Source: Ceratodon purpureus (lineage: Eukaryota; Streptophyta; Bryopsida; Pseudoditrichales; Ditrichaceae). Taken from it: a DNA stretch of 64,000 nt. The translations under genes were made by a program, and so were the position numbers. Positions 1 through 9,447 of the stretch are shown here, piece by piece. The DNA is taken from assembly GCA_014871385.1 (NCBI GenBank), contig CM026426.1, positions 2,801,852-2,865,851 on the forward strand. Reading direction: 5' to 3'. Position 1 is the first letter of the stretch. The number at the start of each line of letters is the position of its first letter. A model generated the notes under the pieces. It did no database searches. It worked only from the letters and a program-made list of their open reading frames with translations, and was not told where the DNA came from.

Positions 1-1932
1 GCGACCCGGACGGACCAGTACGTGCAGGATAGGTTCCACGGGAAGATCCATAGGAACAATGGATACGAGATAGACGCCTGCAAGGATAGGAGGCAGAGGC
101 AGGTCTTAGCTTTCCTCGTTCCGATCCTGTATCCGCAGAAACCGGCACAAGTCACCATTACGGTCGGGAATACCATCCTCGGAGCGTATACAGGAGAACG
201 CCCGGTGAATTGGGCTGCACTCATGGCGGAAGTGGTGCAGAAGATGGTTCCGACGATCGGAAAGAAGCCGACCCCACTCTCCCCTTACCTCTTTCACCTT
301 TACCATACGTATGACTTGCTGACCGATAAGGAGGACGAGACGTACACGCACGCGAAGAACTGCCTCAACTTCTCGGAGATTCCGCCCGGAATGGAACCCG
401 ATCCGAGAGGTGAGCCCTCTGATACAACGGACTCGGAAGATGAGGACGATACGAGGGAGGTTCCGAACCCTGGCGCTGCTAGGGCTCAGTCCAGATTGAG
501 ATCGGAGCAGCCAGCGTCACGACATGCGGAACCGTCTACGGCCCGGGGAGATCCGGAACGGAGAGAGGTCAGTTCCGATCGGGGATTTCCGGTGGACCTG
601 TTTCGGGGGATTCGGGAGGAGACTCATCGGGCTCAAGCTTCTTACGATCGGATCGAAACCCTGTTCCGGAGGGTCTGTACAGCGCTGGGAGGGTGCTTAC
701 CGGAAGAGGTGATCCGAGAAGTGGAGTTGTTGAAGGATGCCCCAACTCTCCGGAGTGAGAAGAAGCGGCTGGAGCTTCAGTTGCAGGAGTTGACGAAGGA
801 GCTGGCGGCGAAGAGTGACGAGATCCGTAAGTTCCACGCCGAGCAGGAGGAGACTTTGGGGGAGCTTCGGAAGTTGGTGGGAAGTTCGGGAGCGGTAATC
901 AACAAGGCCCGGCTGTTCGATGAGAACGTAGTGCAGCCGGCTGATTTCGAGGACAAGCAGAAGATCATCAAGATCCTCTCCAAATGCGAGCACTCGATGA
1001 ACATGATCCTGAAGAAGGTCCGGCAGCTACTCAATCCGAGCACCGGAAGTCCCAGTCTCGTAGGCGCTGGCCGGGGTCTTCCGCTCCCCGGATCGCCCTC
1101 TCGTGCCGTGGTAGGAGAATCTCGCGGGGTTGGGTTCCGAACCCCGATAGGGAGTAACCTCCAAGCAGCAGAACAGATGACGGTCGAAGAGGCCGCCATG
1201 ACAAATCGGACGATTGCGGAGGCGATCCGGGAAGTCCAAGCACAGGCGGCGTCACCCGGAACCAGTACAGTCCAGCAGAGCTGCGCGATCCCCACCGGAC
1301 AGGTGCAAGTGACCGGAACGACAGTCACCGAGAGGCGGATCGAGGAGAGGACGGTTTCGGAACAGGTGACTCGGACCGTGCCGCCGGATGTTCTTCCACG
1401 ACTCGGAGATGAAGTGATCATAGCGAAGTACCGAGGGGAGGCAGCGGGACCGGAATGGGGACGACCTATTTCACCACCCGGACGGACCCGAGTAACTCAG
1501 GAGGGGGGATTGACCCCTTCACCCACAGCCAAGACCGGAACGGTGACGCCTACTCCCACCGGAACGCCAGCAGCAGGTTCTCCTCCGAACACTGCCGGTG
1601 AGTTCCGGAGGTTGCGGAAAAGGAAGGAACCGATTACAATTTCCGAGTCCGACTCAGAGACACATGGGAGCTCTCCGGTCAGGACCACCGGAACTGAAAC
1701 TCAGACTCCGACGTCCGGAACTCCTCCCGCACATATGATTCCGAAATCGCCCAATTCTCCCAAACCCCGGATCGTTACCCGGTTGTCCTTGGAGGCTCAG
1801 GAGAGAGAGTCAAAGGCGGAACGGAGTGCTAGGCGCAAGGCGGCACGAGCAGCAGGGGCGGGCGGATCAGAGCCGCGGGTGACCAGGTCGAAGGATCGCG
1901 AGCAGGAGAGCCACAAGAAGACAAAGAAGTGA
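1..1932 (+). CDS. LTR-encoded accessory protein of element A (5' LTR copy, start outside window)
   Basis: The frame is open from base 1. The matching region of the 3' LTR shows that the protein starts about 90 codons earlier with a true ATG, so the GTG at 22 is not the start. In order one sees the end of an N-terminal globular domain (to about nt 350), an acidic Ser/Asp/Glu linker (about 400-470), a predicted coiled coil rich in Leu, Glu and Lys (about 700-1020), a Ser/Thr/Pro-rich stretch, and a basic tail ending in HKKTKK that could be a nuclear signal. No transmembrane segment, zinc knuckle or enzyme motif is visible. By layout it resembles the accessory ORFs after pol in families B and C. 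Function is unknown. An ORF this long inside an LTR is unusual, and this copy is intact across the visible part. Confidence 0.85.
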   Translation, partial: ATRTDQYVQDRFHGKIHRNNGYEIDACKDRRQRQVLAFLVPILYPQKPAQVTITVGNTILGAYTGERPVNWAALMAEVVQKMVPTIGKKPTPLSPYLFHLYHTYDLLTDKEDETYTHAKNCLNFSEIPPGMEPDPRGEPSDTTDSEDEDDTREVPNPGAARAQSRLRSEQPASRHAEPSTARGDPERREVSSDRGFPVDLFRGIREETHRAQASYDRIETLFRRVCTALGGCLPEEVIREVELLKDAPTLRSEKKRLELQLQELTKELAAKSDEIRKFHAEQEETLGELRKLVGSSGAVINKARLFDENVVQPADFEDKQKIIKILSKCEHSMNMILKKVRQLLNPSTGSPSLVGAGRGLPLPGSPSRAVVGESRGVGFRTPIGSNLQAAEQMTVEEAAMTNRTIAEAIREVQAQAASPGTSTVQQSCAIPTGQVQVTGTTVTERRIEERTVSEQVTRTVPPDVLPRLGDEVIIAKYRGEAAGPEWGRPISPPGRTRVTQEGGLTPSPTAKTGTVTPTPTGTPAAGSPPNTAGEFRRLRKRKEPITISESDSETHGSSPVRTTGTETQTPTSGTPPAHMIPKSPNSPKPRIVTRLSLEAQERESKAERSARRKAARAAGAGGSEPRVTRSKDREQESHKKTKK

Positions 1933-2866
1933 TAGATTCCTCTCACTGCCACTTGTCGTAACTTTCCGGATTTATAGGAGTAGATTCCGGATCGGAGGAT
2001 CCGTTCTTGTCGTAAAGTAAATTTCTAGGTAGATAGTTAGGGATTAGGGTTTTGATTGAACTGCCGGCGCCGCCACTTTTGTGGAAGCCCCTGCTTACTT
2101 AAACCGGGCAGGCGATGTGATCCGGGTCTTCGTTTTGCATGTTTTCCCCCTATAATCCTTATCAGTAAAGTATTTGTGTTTCGTAAGTACTGTGCGTGAT
2201 TTCCCGCTAAGTGTGAATGATCCGGGAAGGATATGAGAGTTCCGCTGTAGCTCGGATAGGAAGGTGATGGGAGTTGCAACGAGACCCGAACCGGAAAGGA
2301 AATGGGATTGAGCGGAAAGATTTAGCGGATTGTCGTAGGAGTGAAGCCTCACTGTTCCGCCCTCAAATCAACCTCATACGGAATAGCCGTCGCTAGGGTC
2401 GAAGCGGATCGAGAACTACTTGGTCGGGCTCCCTGAACTTCTGAAGAGGTTCCGTGCACAGTGAGAGGGGGAGTCGGAACGTGGTACGGGTCGCCTAGGG
2501 ATAATCGGATCCTGGTTCTCCCAGATCCGGATTGGTTTGTCGTTGTAGTCCCACGGATCGGAGAGGATCGTTTGTGTGACCTGCTGGCCAGAGTACTCTA
2601 GGACAGTTGTGAGACGGTAACTGATCCGAGACGTTGGGGTTTGTGAACGAAACACCTCATGAGAGAAGAATAGAGAAGGAGATAGTTCGGGAGTTACGTT
2701 CCGAAGACACTATCCGAGCAGTGGCAAGGCTCGGAACGATTAGAAGTAACTGCTTGGTGAAACACTATTGAATCCCTGGACGATACTCGGAACCTAGTGA
2801 CAGTATGGAAGTTTACGCTCGATTAGAGCGCTATCCGGATGTTAGTTGCGTTTCCGTGTTCCGACA
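1..2866 (+). repeat. 5' LTR of element A (truncated by window start)
   Basis: Direct repeat of 9712-12582. It ends TTCCGACA just before the primer site. About 790 bp of its left end (U3 and the promoter, judged from the 3' LTR) lie outside the window. It holds the end of the LTR ORF (1-1932) followed by 934 bp without a convincing ORF (1933-2866). Confidence 0.93.
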
Positions 2867-2876
2867 CGTAAAAATC

Positions 2877-2893
2877 TGGCGCCGCTGCCGGGG
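2877..2893 (+). other. Primer-binding site of element A, tRNA-Asp type
   Basis: TGGCGCCGCTGCCGGGG lies 10 bp after the LTR end. It closely resembles the TGGCGCCGTTGCCGGGG site used by plant Tat/Athila-type elements, which is complementary to the 3' end of tRNA-Asp (family knowledge). There is one difference from that consensus. Confidence 0.8.
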
Positions 2894-3064
2894 ATTCGAT
2901 AAGCTGCGAACCAGGTGGATACTCGGAAGATAAGTGAGCGCAGATTTGAAGAAAAGTGGAGTCAGACCGTGAAGGCTTCATTCAGGTGGATATGCGGTAG
3001 GCGGAAGTCTTACGTGCAGATCTTGCCTTCCGAGGAATCGGAAGAAGAATTCCCAATCTCTTCC

Positions 3065-4735
3065 ATGGTTGGGGCGCAACCGGAAGAGTTAGGGGGAAGA
3101 AGATCCACTCGGTTGCTACAGAAGAGGGGAAGAGTTTTGGTACACGATCTACCGGGAACGAATCTACTTCCCCGGATCCAGACTGCTGTAGAACGAGAAG
3201 GAGACGTAATCGTGGTGTCGTTGGCCGGAACCTCCACAGCCGGAGCAGGTACAGCTCCAGATCCGGAAGAAGAAGAGGTCGTAGCTGACGAAGTCGGAGC
3301 CGACGCAAGAGTAGAAGAGGAGACCGAGGAAGAGGAAGAAGACGAGGAAGACAATCCAATGGCACCCTCTACCCGACTGAAGTACAACAGATTCAAAGGG
3401 GACGGAAGTCAAGACGTGGACGAATGGCTCTGTGAGTTCGAATCCATCGCTCTGGCCAATCAGGAAGATCCGGATGCGAAGAGGAGGATATTCCAGGGTC
3501 TTCTGAAGGGAGAAGCTCTCCAATGGTACCAAGACGTTCCGGAACGTACACGTAACGACTGGACCAGTTTCGTGACCTTGTTCCGACGTACGTTCCGTGA
3601 GGCCGGAGGAGAAGCTCGCGCACTCGGAAAGCTGAGTCGGATGACGATGAGATCTTCCGAGTCAGTACGGAAGTACAGTCAGAGGGTAAAGGCGCTCATA
3701 CAGAAACTCACTACGGCCATAGCCCCGAGTGTACAAGTGGAATGGTTTGTCGCCGGATTCCCAGAGGAGATGGGGTTTCAGATCCGACAAACCCGTCCCG
3801 CCACACTTCAGGAAGCCGTGGAAGCGGCTCAGAACTATGAGAACTCGGCCCAATCTCTACGGAAGTCTCTGAAGCATACCGAGAAGCGGGGTAAGAAAAT
3901 CCGGAAGGAGAGAGAGCGCCGGCGGAGGCACGAATCCTCTTCGGAAGATTCCGACTCTACCAGTAAGAGCGATTCCACTTCATCCAGTTCCGATCAGTCG
4001 GAAGAGGACTCCAGGGGAGCCTCGAAACGCCGAGGGGGCTCCAGTAGAGACTCCCGGCCTAGACGGAACCGAGAGTTGATCAAGGTGAAGGTGGAAGATG
4101 ACGATTCTCGGAAGGTCATGAAGGAGATGAAGGAGATCCGAGAATCGATTGCCGAACTCAACGTCCACCTTTCCGAGAATCGGAAACCTCGTAAGATGAT
4201 TCCCACCAGCAGAGCTAATGTGTGGTGTGCTAACTGCGGAAAGCAAGGACATTATCCTCCGGAGTGTACTGAACCCCGCCAGAAACGTATCCACTACGTC
4301 CATCCGGAAGAAGAAGTATACTTTGCCTATCCGGAAGAGGAAGAGTTTCAGATGGAGGAGTACCAACCTGTATATCAGGTTCAGACCACTTACGGACGGG
4401 GGAAGGCTCCGATCCAGATAGCCCGTCCTCCCGCCGGATACCGGATCCCACAGAACGTTCCGGGTAGGCCGATGTACCCAAAGCCGACCCACGGGTACTG
4501 CTTCAACTGTGGGAGCCCGGATCATTACGCACCTAACTGTCCGTTTGAGCGACAGGGGCAGGGAGCACCGCGGATCCTTCCGTGCCAAAATTGCGGAGAG
4601 TACGGTCATACGGCTCCTCAGTGTGCCAAACCGGCACAACCCCGCCCGACTTTCAAACAGGTGGAGGTCCCTCCGAGAGAGATGACTGGGCTAAACTACG
4701 GTCACTCGGGTGGGATAGAGAATCCGGACAAATGA
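3065..4735 (+). CDS. gag: Element A gag
   Basis: Structural Gag polyprotein. The frame is open from about 2903, but the first ATG is at 3065; an ATG at 3359, at the start of the conserved capsid-type domain, is the other possible start. Features in order are an acidic N-terminal region, a retrotransposon Gag domain (about nt 3359-3880, with DEWLCEFE and LKGEALQWY motifs), a Lys/Arg/Ser-rich region (about 3880-4130), and three CCHC zinc knuckles of the form CX2CX4HX4C near nt 4228, 4501 and 4588, expected to bind RNA. Three knuckles is more than the one or two typical of plant Ty3 elements. The ORF ends with UGA and is followed in the same frame by pol. Confidence 0.9.
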   Translation: MVGAQPEELGGRRSTRLLQKRGRVLVHDLPGTNLLPRIQTAVEREGDVIVVSLAGTSTAGAGTAPDPEEEEVVADEVGADARVEEETEEEEEDEEDNPMAPSTRLKYNRFKGDGSQDVDEWLCEFESIALANQEDPDAKRRIFQGLLKGEALQWYQDVPERTRNDWTSFVTLFRRTFREAGGEARALGKLSRMTMRSSESVRKYSQRVKALIQKLTTAIAPSVQVEWFVAGFPEEMGFQIRQTRPATLQEAVEAAQNYENSAQSLRKSLKHTEKRGKKIRKERERRRRHESSSEDSDSTSKSDSTSSSSDQSEEDSRGASKRRGGSSRDSRPRRNRELIKVKVEDDDSRKVMKEMKEIRESIAELNVHLSENRKPRKMIPTSRANVWCANCGKQGHYPPECTEPRQKRIHYVHPEEEVYFAYPEEEEFQMEEYQPVYQVQTTYGRGKAPIQIARPPAGYRIPQNVPGRPMYPKPTHGYCFNCGSPDHYAPNCPFERQGQGAPRILPCQNCGEYGHTAPQCAKPAQPRPTFKQVEVPPREMTGLNYGHSGGIENPDK

Positions 4736-7700
4736 CGGTTCGTGACGGAACTACAGGAGGGCGCGGAAGTACCAGTACACAGAGTATCAACCCGTAGTTC
4801 CGCTAGAGAACGTGCCCAGGAACCGGAGCTGCCGAAATCCCGGAAGACCAGGAGGAGGGTAAGATCCAGGAGAGTGGATTCGGATTCGGGATCCGAACCC
4901 TCTACGGTAACCAGAGCTTTACCAGCAGAAAATGACCGTCCAAGAGCTGAAAATGGGGTGGAAGGAGGGAACCTCCCGGAAGATATCAGTGAGGAAGTTC
5001 GGAAAGAACTCACGGATCCCACTGCCCGGAAGATCACCAAGCCTTCGGTCCGGTTTGATGACGTTCCGGTGGTTATTCCTTCCGATCCCAGAGTGGACGA
5101 GTATGACATTCTTGGGGACATCAAATCCCTCAAGGCAAATGTCACGATTGGACAGTTGCTCCATGACAATGTGAATTACCAGAAGGTAATCCGAGAGGCA
5201 TGGACGAAGCGGAGGCGCCGAGGGGTGAAGCTTCCGTCTGTAGCTACTAACTTCTTACAGGTTGAGGATCACGGAGCCCCGGAACTGACGGTGCTAATAG
5301 AAGGATGTGCTATACCGAAAGTTCCGGTAGATGGAGGATCCGGTGTGAACCTGATGCTGGAAGATACGGCCTTTGAACTCGGATACACCTCGTTCGAATC
5401 CACCGATCAAGTGTTACGAATGGCGGATCAATCTAGAGTTAAACCCGTGGGAAGGTTGTCCCAGGTTCCGACCACGATCGGAGAGGTAACATACCTCTTG
5501 AATTTCGTGATAATCCGAGTTAGTACGGGCCGTCCCTTTCCGATGTTGTTGGGAAGACCCTGGCTATACATGGCACGAGTCCTCGTTGATTGGGGAGCCA
5601 AGGAGTTCGTACTCGGAAAAACCAATCAGCGGATTCCGTGGAAGATGGATGGATATCTAGGGGAAACCAGTGGCTCGGATGGGTATACGTCTGATTGGTC
5701 CGACCCGGAAGAGGAGGATGACGAAGTATTTAGTTATTTCGTGAATCAGTTCTCGGAAGTTACCGAGGATGACTTCCGATTTCATAATCCGATCAGTGAG
5801 CAACCCCAACCATCATCGGAGCACGTGAAATTCCCGGTACCGGAGGATCGCTCTCTCGGAGAAGGAAGTGTTCCACTCTCAGCCGAATGGTTCCGACAAC
5901 AGGTCGAGGAGGGAAACCTGCCCGCCATGGGTCTCGATCCGGACACTCCTGTCCGGGTGTGGAGCGCATGGACGGATCAGGGAGAGGAACAGGAATCGGA
6001 ACGAGTCAAGAACGTTGTGAAACTATCCGACTATGAGAAGGTGGAGGTGGCCCCCGGAAAGACATTTCTGCTAGGGCGAAGCATGAGCAAGGAGCAGAGA
6101 AAGGAGTATGTGGATTTACTAAAGGAATATTTAGACGTATTCGCTTGGTCACCATCCGACCTCAAGGGGATACCTCCGGAACTCGGCCAACATCATATAG
6201 ACTTGGTTGACGGATCAGTTCCGGTCAGACAACGCCAGTACAGGCTCAACCCGAAGTACTCTCTGATGGTGAAGGAAGAGATCGATAGCCTCCTGAAAGC
6301 CGGATTCATTTATCCAGTAAATAATTCCGAGTGGGTATCGCCCATAGTCGTCGTCCCGAAGAAGGTTGGCTCGGATGGGAAAGTCAAGATCCGAGTCTGT
6401 CAAGATTTTCGGAAACTGAATGCGGCCACAAAGAAGGATTACTTTCCATTACCTTTTACGGACATTATCCTCGATCACGTGGCAGGGCAGGAGTGCTACA
6501 GCTTTCTCGATGGATTTTCCGGTTACAATCAGGTGTCGATCCGGGAAGAAGATCAGCTGAAGACGACCTTCACCACGGAATGGGGGACGTTCGCCTTCAA
6601 CAGAATGCCCTTCGGACTGTGTAACGCTCCCGGAACATTCCAAAGGCTGATGGTGGATATTTTCCGAGATTTCTTGAGGCATTTTCTAGAAGTCTTCATC
6701 GATGACTTCGCGGTGTTCAGTAAGTGGAAGGAACATCTCGAGTACCTCCGAAGGACCTTCCAGAGGTGCAGGGAAACCGGACTGAAATTACACCCCGGAA
6801 AATGTTTTATGGGGATGATTTCCGGAATTCTTCTCGGGCACATCGTAAGTCGGAACGGGTTGGAAGTCGATTCGGATAAGGTACGAGCTATCCTCATTCT
6901 AGTGTCTCCCACCAACGTCCGAGAGGTCCGGGGATTCCTAGGATGCGTCGGATATTACAGGAGGTTTATTATTGCGTATGTCAAATTGGCAGCCCCATTA
7001 ACGGAACTGTTGAAGAAGGAAGAAGAATTTTTGTGGACGGAACGGAGACAGCAGGCGTTCGAGGAACTGAAGAAGGCCCTGACCACCGCTCCGATCCTAT
7101 CAGCACCGGATTGGTCGAAGGAATTCCATGTGACAATCGACGCTTCCGGGTGGTGCCTAGGGGCGATTCTGTGGCAGCAAGGGGAGGATCGGAAGGAGCA
7201 CCCGATCTATTATGCTAGCAGGCAGATGAGCCTTGCGGAACGGAAATATACTACCACTGAACGGGAAGCCTTGGCGGTAGTTTACGCCTGCAAGAAGTTC
7301 CGACACTACCTTCTCGGATACAAGATCGTGTTCCATACGGATCATGACTCCCTGAAGTATTTGGTGAACAAACCGGATCTCTCAGGGCGTATTGCACGAT
7401 GGATCTTGCTGCTCCAGGAATTCAACTACGAGGTAGTAGTGAAACCGGGTAAGGCCAATGCCAACGCTGACTACCTGTCAAGGATGCGAGGCCCGGAAGC
7501 AGTTTCGGACATCACCGCCACGTTTCCGGATGAGTTTCCGGAAGAGGCGGAGGTATTTCATATTTCCGGAACGGAGAACTCCGATTATTCGGAAATTATC
7601 CAGTATTTAACCCAACGGAGGTACCCGGAGGGATTTACGCGGGAGGAGAAGATGGTATTTCAGAATACAGTAGCTCCTTTCACACTGATCCGCGGAGTAC

Positions 7701-8887
7701 TTTTCCGGATGGGACCGGATGATGTGTTACGCAGGTGCCTCGAGGAATCCGAAAGAAGGCAGGTCATGAGGGCCTTACACGCCGGACCCTCGGGCGGCCA
7801 TTTCGCCTCGGAAACAACCATCAAGCGGATCCGATCAGCCGGATATTGGTGGCCTTACCTCTCCCGGGACGTGAAGGAATTTGTAGGGCAGTGCGACCAA
7901 TGTCAAAGAACCGGGGCACCCTCGTTCCGGAACCACTGGCCCCTCACTCCCATTATTCCCTTGGCTCCGTTTGAAAAATGGGGGATAGACTTTATCGGAC
8001 CGATCAATCCGGTCACAGCCCGGAAGAGGAGATACATTATCCTGGCTACGGATTATGCGACCAGATGGGTAGAGGCAAGAGCAACGGTGAAGAATGACGC
8101 CGCGGCCGCAGCCACATTTCTCTTTGAAGAAATAATGATGAGATTTGGACATCCGTTAGAACTGGTGAGTGACCGGGGAAAACATTTCCTAAACGATGTC
8201 ATCATCAATATCACGGAACGGTATCTCATCAAGCACCGGAAGACGACCCCTTATAATCCGAAAGCGAATGGACTGACGGAACGAGCTAATGGCATCGTCG
8301 GAAAGATTCTGAACAAGATGGTCTCGGCTCATAAGACGGATTGGGATCGGAAGCTCCCTTCAGCTGTACACGCCTACAATACCAGCGAGAAGAAAACCAT
8401 GGGTAAGAGTCCTTTCTTCCTAGTTTTTGGACAATCCGCAGTTCACGGAGTGGAGTTGGAGGTAGAAACCTTACGGGTTATGGCTGCCCGTCACGGGACG
8501 AGAGTCGAGGATCCGGGGTACCGGATCGTGGCATTACAGGATCTGGAAGAAGTCAGGAGAGGCGCTCTACAGCAGGCCGTAGATGTCCAGGCAAAACGTA
8601 AGGAGACCTACGACAAAAGAATTCCTAAGGACAATAAGGTGATAGAAGGAGGCTTGGTGCTCTTATACGATAATCGGCACCAAAAGTTTCCGGGAAAGTT
8701 ACATACGAGATGGATGGGACCTTACCGGGTTACGCGGATCTTTGAGAACGGATCATTACAACTGGCGGACCTCCAGGGAAATAGCTTCGAAACCCGGGTG
8801 AACGGATCCCGAGTGAAAAATTACAACCCTGAGGAGTTCACAGACACCGAAGGAAGCGAAAGCCCGGAAGGGGAGGAAGAAGAATAG
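4736..8887 (+). CDS. pol: Element A pol polyprotein: protease, reverse transcriptase, RNase H, integrase
   Basis: Replication and integration enzymes. A protease with a DGGSG active-site motif lies near nt 5330, followed by the LLGRPWL signature at about 5545. RT spans about 6290-6900 with its catalytic box as FIDD at 6695-6706. RNase H runs from about 7126 (TIDASGW, then HTDHDSLKYL). Integrase has an HHCC finger at about 7771-7910 and the DDE residues at about 7987, 8171 and 8279. A GPY/F-type C-terminal module (WMGPYRV) follows and there is no chromodomain. The block is in the same frame as gag, without an ATG of its own near the start. The codon after the gag stop is CGG, and UGA-CGG resembles the type II read-through context known from plant RNA viruses, so Gag-Pol may be made by read-through (inference). 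The ORF looks whole. Confidence 0.93.
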   Translation, partial: RFVTELQEGAEVPVHRVSTRSSARERAQEPELPKSRKTRRRVRSRRVDSDSGSEPSTVTRALPAENDRPRAENGVEGGNLPEDISEEVRKELTDPTARKITKPSVRFDDVPVVIPSDPRVDEYDILGDIKSLKANVTIGQLLHDNVNYQKVIREAWTKRRRRGVKLPSVATNFLQVEDHGAPELTVLIEGCAIPKVPVDGGSGVNLMLEDTAFELGYTSFESTDQVLRMADQSRVKPVGRLSQVPTTIGEVTYLLNFVIIRVSTGRPFPMLLGRPWLYMARVLVDWGAKEFVLGKTNQRIPWKMDGYLGETSGSDGYTSDWSDPEEEDDEVFSYFVNQFSEVTEDDFRFHNPISEQPQPSSEHVKFPVPEDRSLGEGSVPLSAEWFRQQVEEGNLPAMGLDPDTPVRVWSAWTDQGEEQESERVKNVVKLSDYEKVEVAPGKTFLLGRSMSKEQRKEYVDLLKEYLDVFAWSPSDLKGIPPELGQHHIDLVDGSVPVRQRQYRLNPKYSLMVKEEIDSLLKAGFIYPVNNSEWVSPIVVVPKKVGSDGKVKIRVCQDFRKLNAATKKDYFPLPFTDIILDHVAGQECYSFLDGFSGYNQVSIREEDQLKTTFTTEWGTFAFNRMPFGLCNAPGTFQRLMVDIFRDFLRHFLEVFIDDFAVFSKWKEHLEYLRRTFQRCRETGLKLHPGKCFMGMISGILLGHIVSRNGLEVDSDKVRAILILVSPTNVREVRGFLGCVGYYRRFIIAYVKLAAPLTELLKKEEEFLWTERRQQAFEELKKALTTAPILSAPDWSKEFHVTIDASGWCLGAILWQQGEDRKEHPIYYASRQMSLAERKYTTTEREALAVVYACKKFRHYLLGYKIVFHTDHDSLKYLVNKPDLSGRIARWILLLQEFNYEVVVKPGKANANADYLSRMRGPEAVSDITATFPDEFPEEAEVFHISGTENSDYSEIIQYLTQRRYPEGFTREEKMVFQNTVAPFTLIRGVLFRMGPDDVLRRCLEESERRQVMRALHAGPSGGHFASETTIKRIRSAGYWWPYLSRDVKEFVGQCDQCQRTGAPSFRNHWPLTPIIPLAPFEKWGIDFIGPINPVTARKRRYIILATDYATRWVEARATVKNDAAAAATFLFEEIMMRFGHPLELVSDRGKHFLNDVIINITERYLIKHRKTTPYNPKANGLTERANGIVGKILNKMVSAHKTDWDRKLPSAVHAYNTSEKKTMGKSPFFLVFGQSAVHGVELEVETLRVMAARHGTRVEDPGYRIVALQDLEEVRRGALQQAVDVQAKRKETYDKRIPKDNKVIEGGLVLLYDNRHQKFPGKLHTRWMGPYRVTRIFENGSLQLADLQGNSFETRVNGSRVKNYNPEEFTDTEGSESPEGEEEE

Positions 8888-8910
8888 TGTTCGCGGGGAC
8901 TCTCACATTT

Positions 8911-8923
8911 GAAAATGGGGTAA
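8911..8923 (+). other. Polypurine tract of element A
   Basis: GAAAATGGGGTAA sits directly before the 3' LTR start TGTGGG. It parallels the AAAAGGGGGATAA before the 3' LTR of element B, which supports the LTR boundary chosen here. Confidence 0.65.
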
Positions 8924-9288
8924 TGTGGGATCCGAGACACTCAGAATAAACCGGAAGAGCCCCAGCCGGCGTAAGTATTCCATTTATTTTTCATTTTTTT
9001 GGTTAATTAGGTAGAAACTGGCCAGACACTAGCAGCATTAGCAGTTAACGCAAATCGGATACTCCAGAAACGATAAAACAGTTAACATAGGAAGTGTTCC
9101 CGGAACCTGGATTCCGGAAACTCGGAAGATAAGATACGGAACGGGTGGACGATCCGAGTACTGACCGTTACTGTAACCGCGTCAAGGATCCGAAGCGACG
9201 CGGAAGTCATCATGACTCGGATAGGCGTTTACCCCGGTACGTTGGCGGCTGCAATGACGGGCCGCCACAGCGTTTATTATGCCTGGGG

Positions 9289-9296
9289 TATATAAG
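9289..9296 (+). promoter_or_regulatory. TATA box of the element A LTR promoter
   Basis: TATATAAG in GGGGTATATAAGCGAGG lies 365 bp into the LTR. Transcription would start about 30 bp downstream, which puts the ATG of the LTR ORF (9448) roughly 125 nt into the transcript. If so, the genomic RNA started in the 5' LTR has the accessory ORF, not gag, as its first ORF. Confidence 0.6.
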
Positions 9297-9447
9297 CGAG
9301 GGTGTTAGGGTTTGGAGTTCCTTTTTGCGAACTGGAAGTAGAGAGTGAAAGAGCGGTGAGGTGTCCTTGTCTTTTCCGATTCACCGGCAGTTGGATTGCC
9401 GGGTTTCTTGCTGTCGGATCGTAGAGGGAGAGAAGTGAGGAGTAGAG

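Noticed and set aside
22-24. GTG as the start of the LTR ORF
   Set aside because: The 3' LTR copy shows the frame extending upstream to a real ATG about 90 codons earlier; the window edge cuts the 5' copy.
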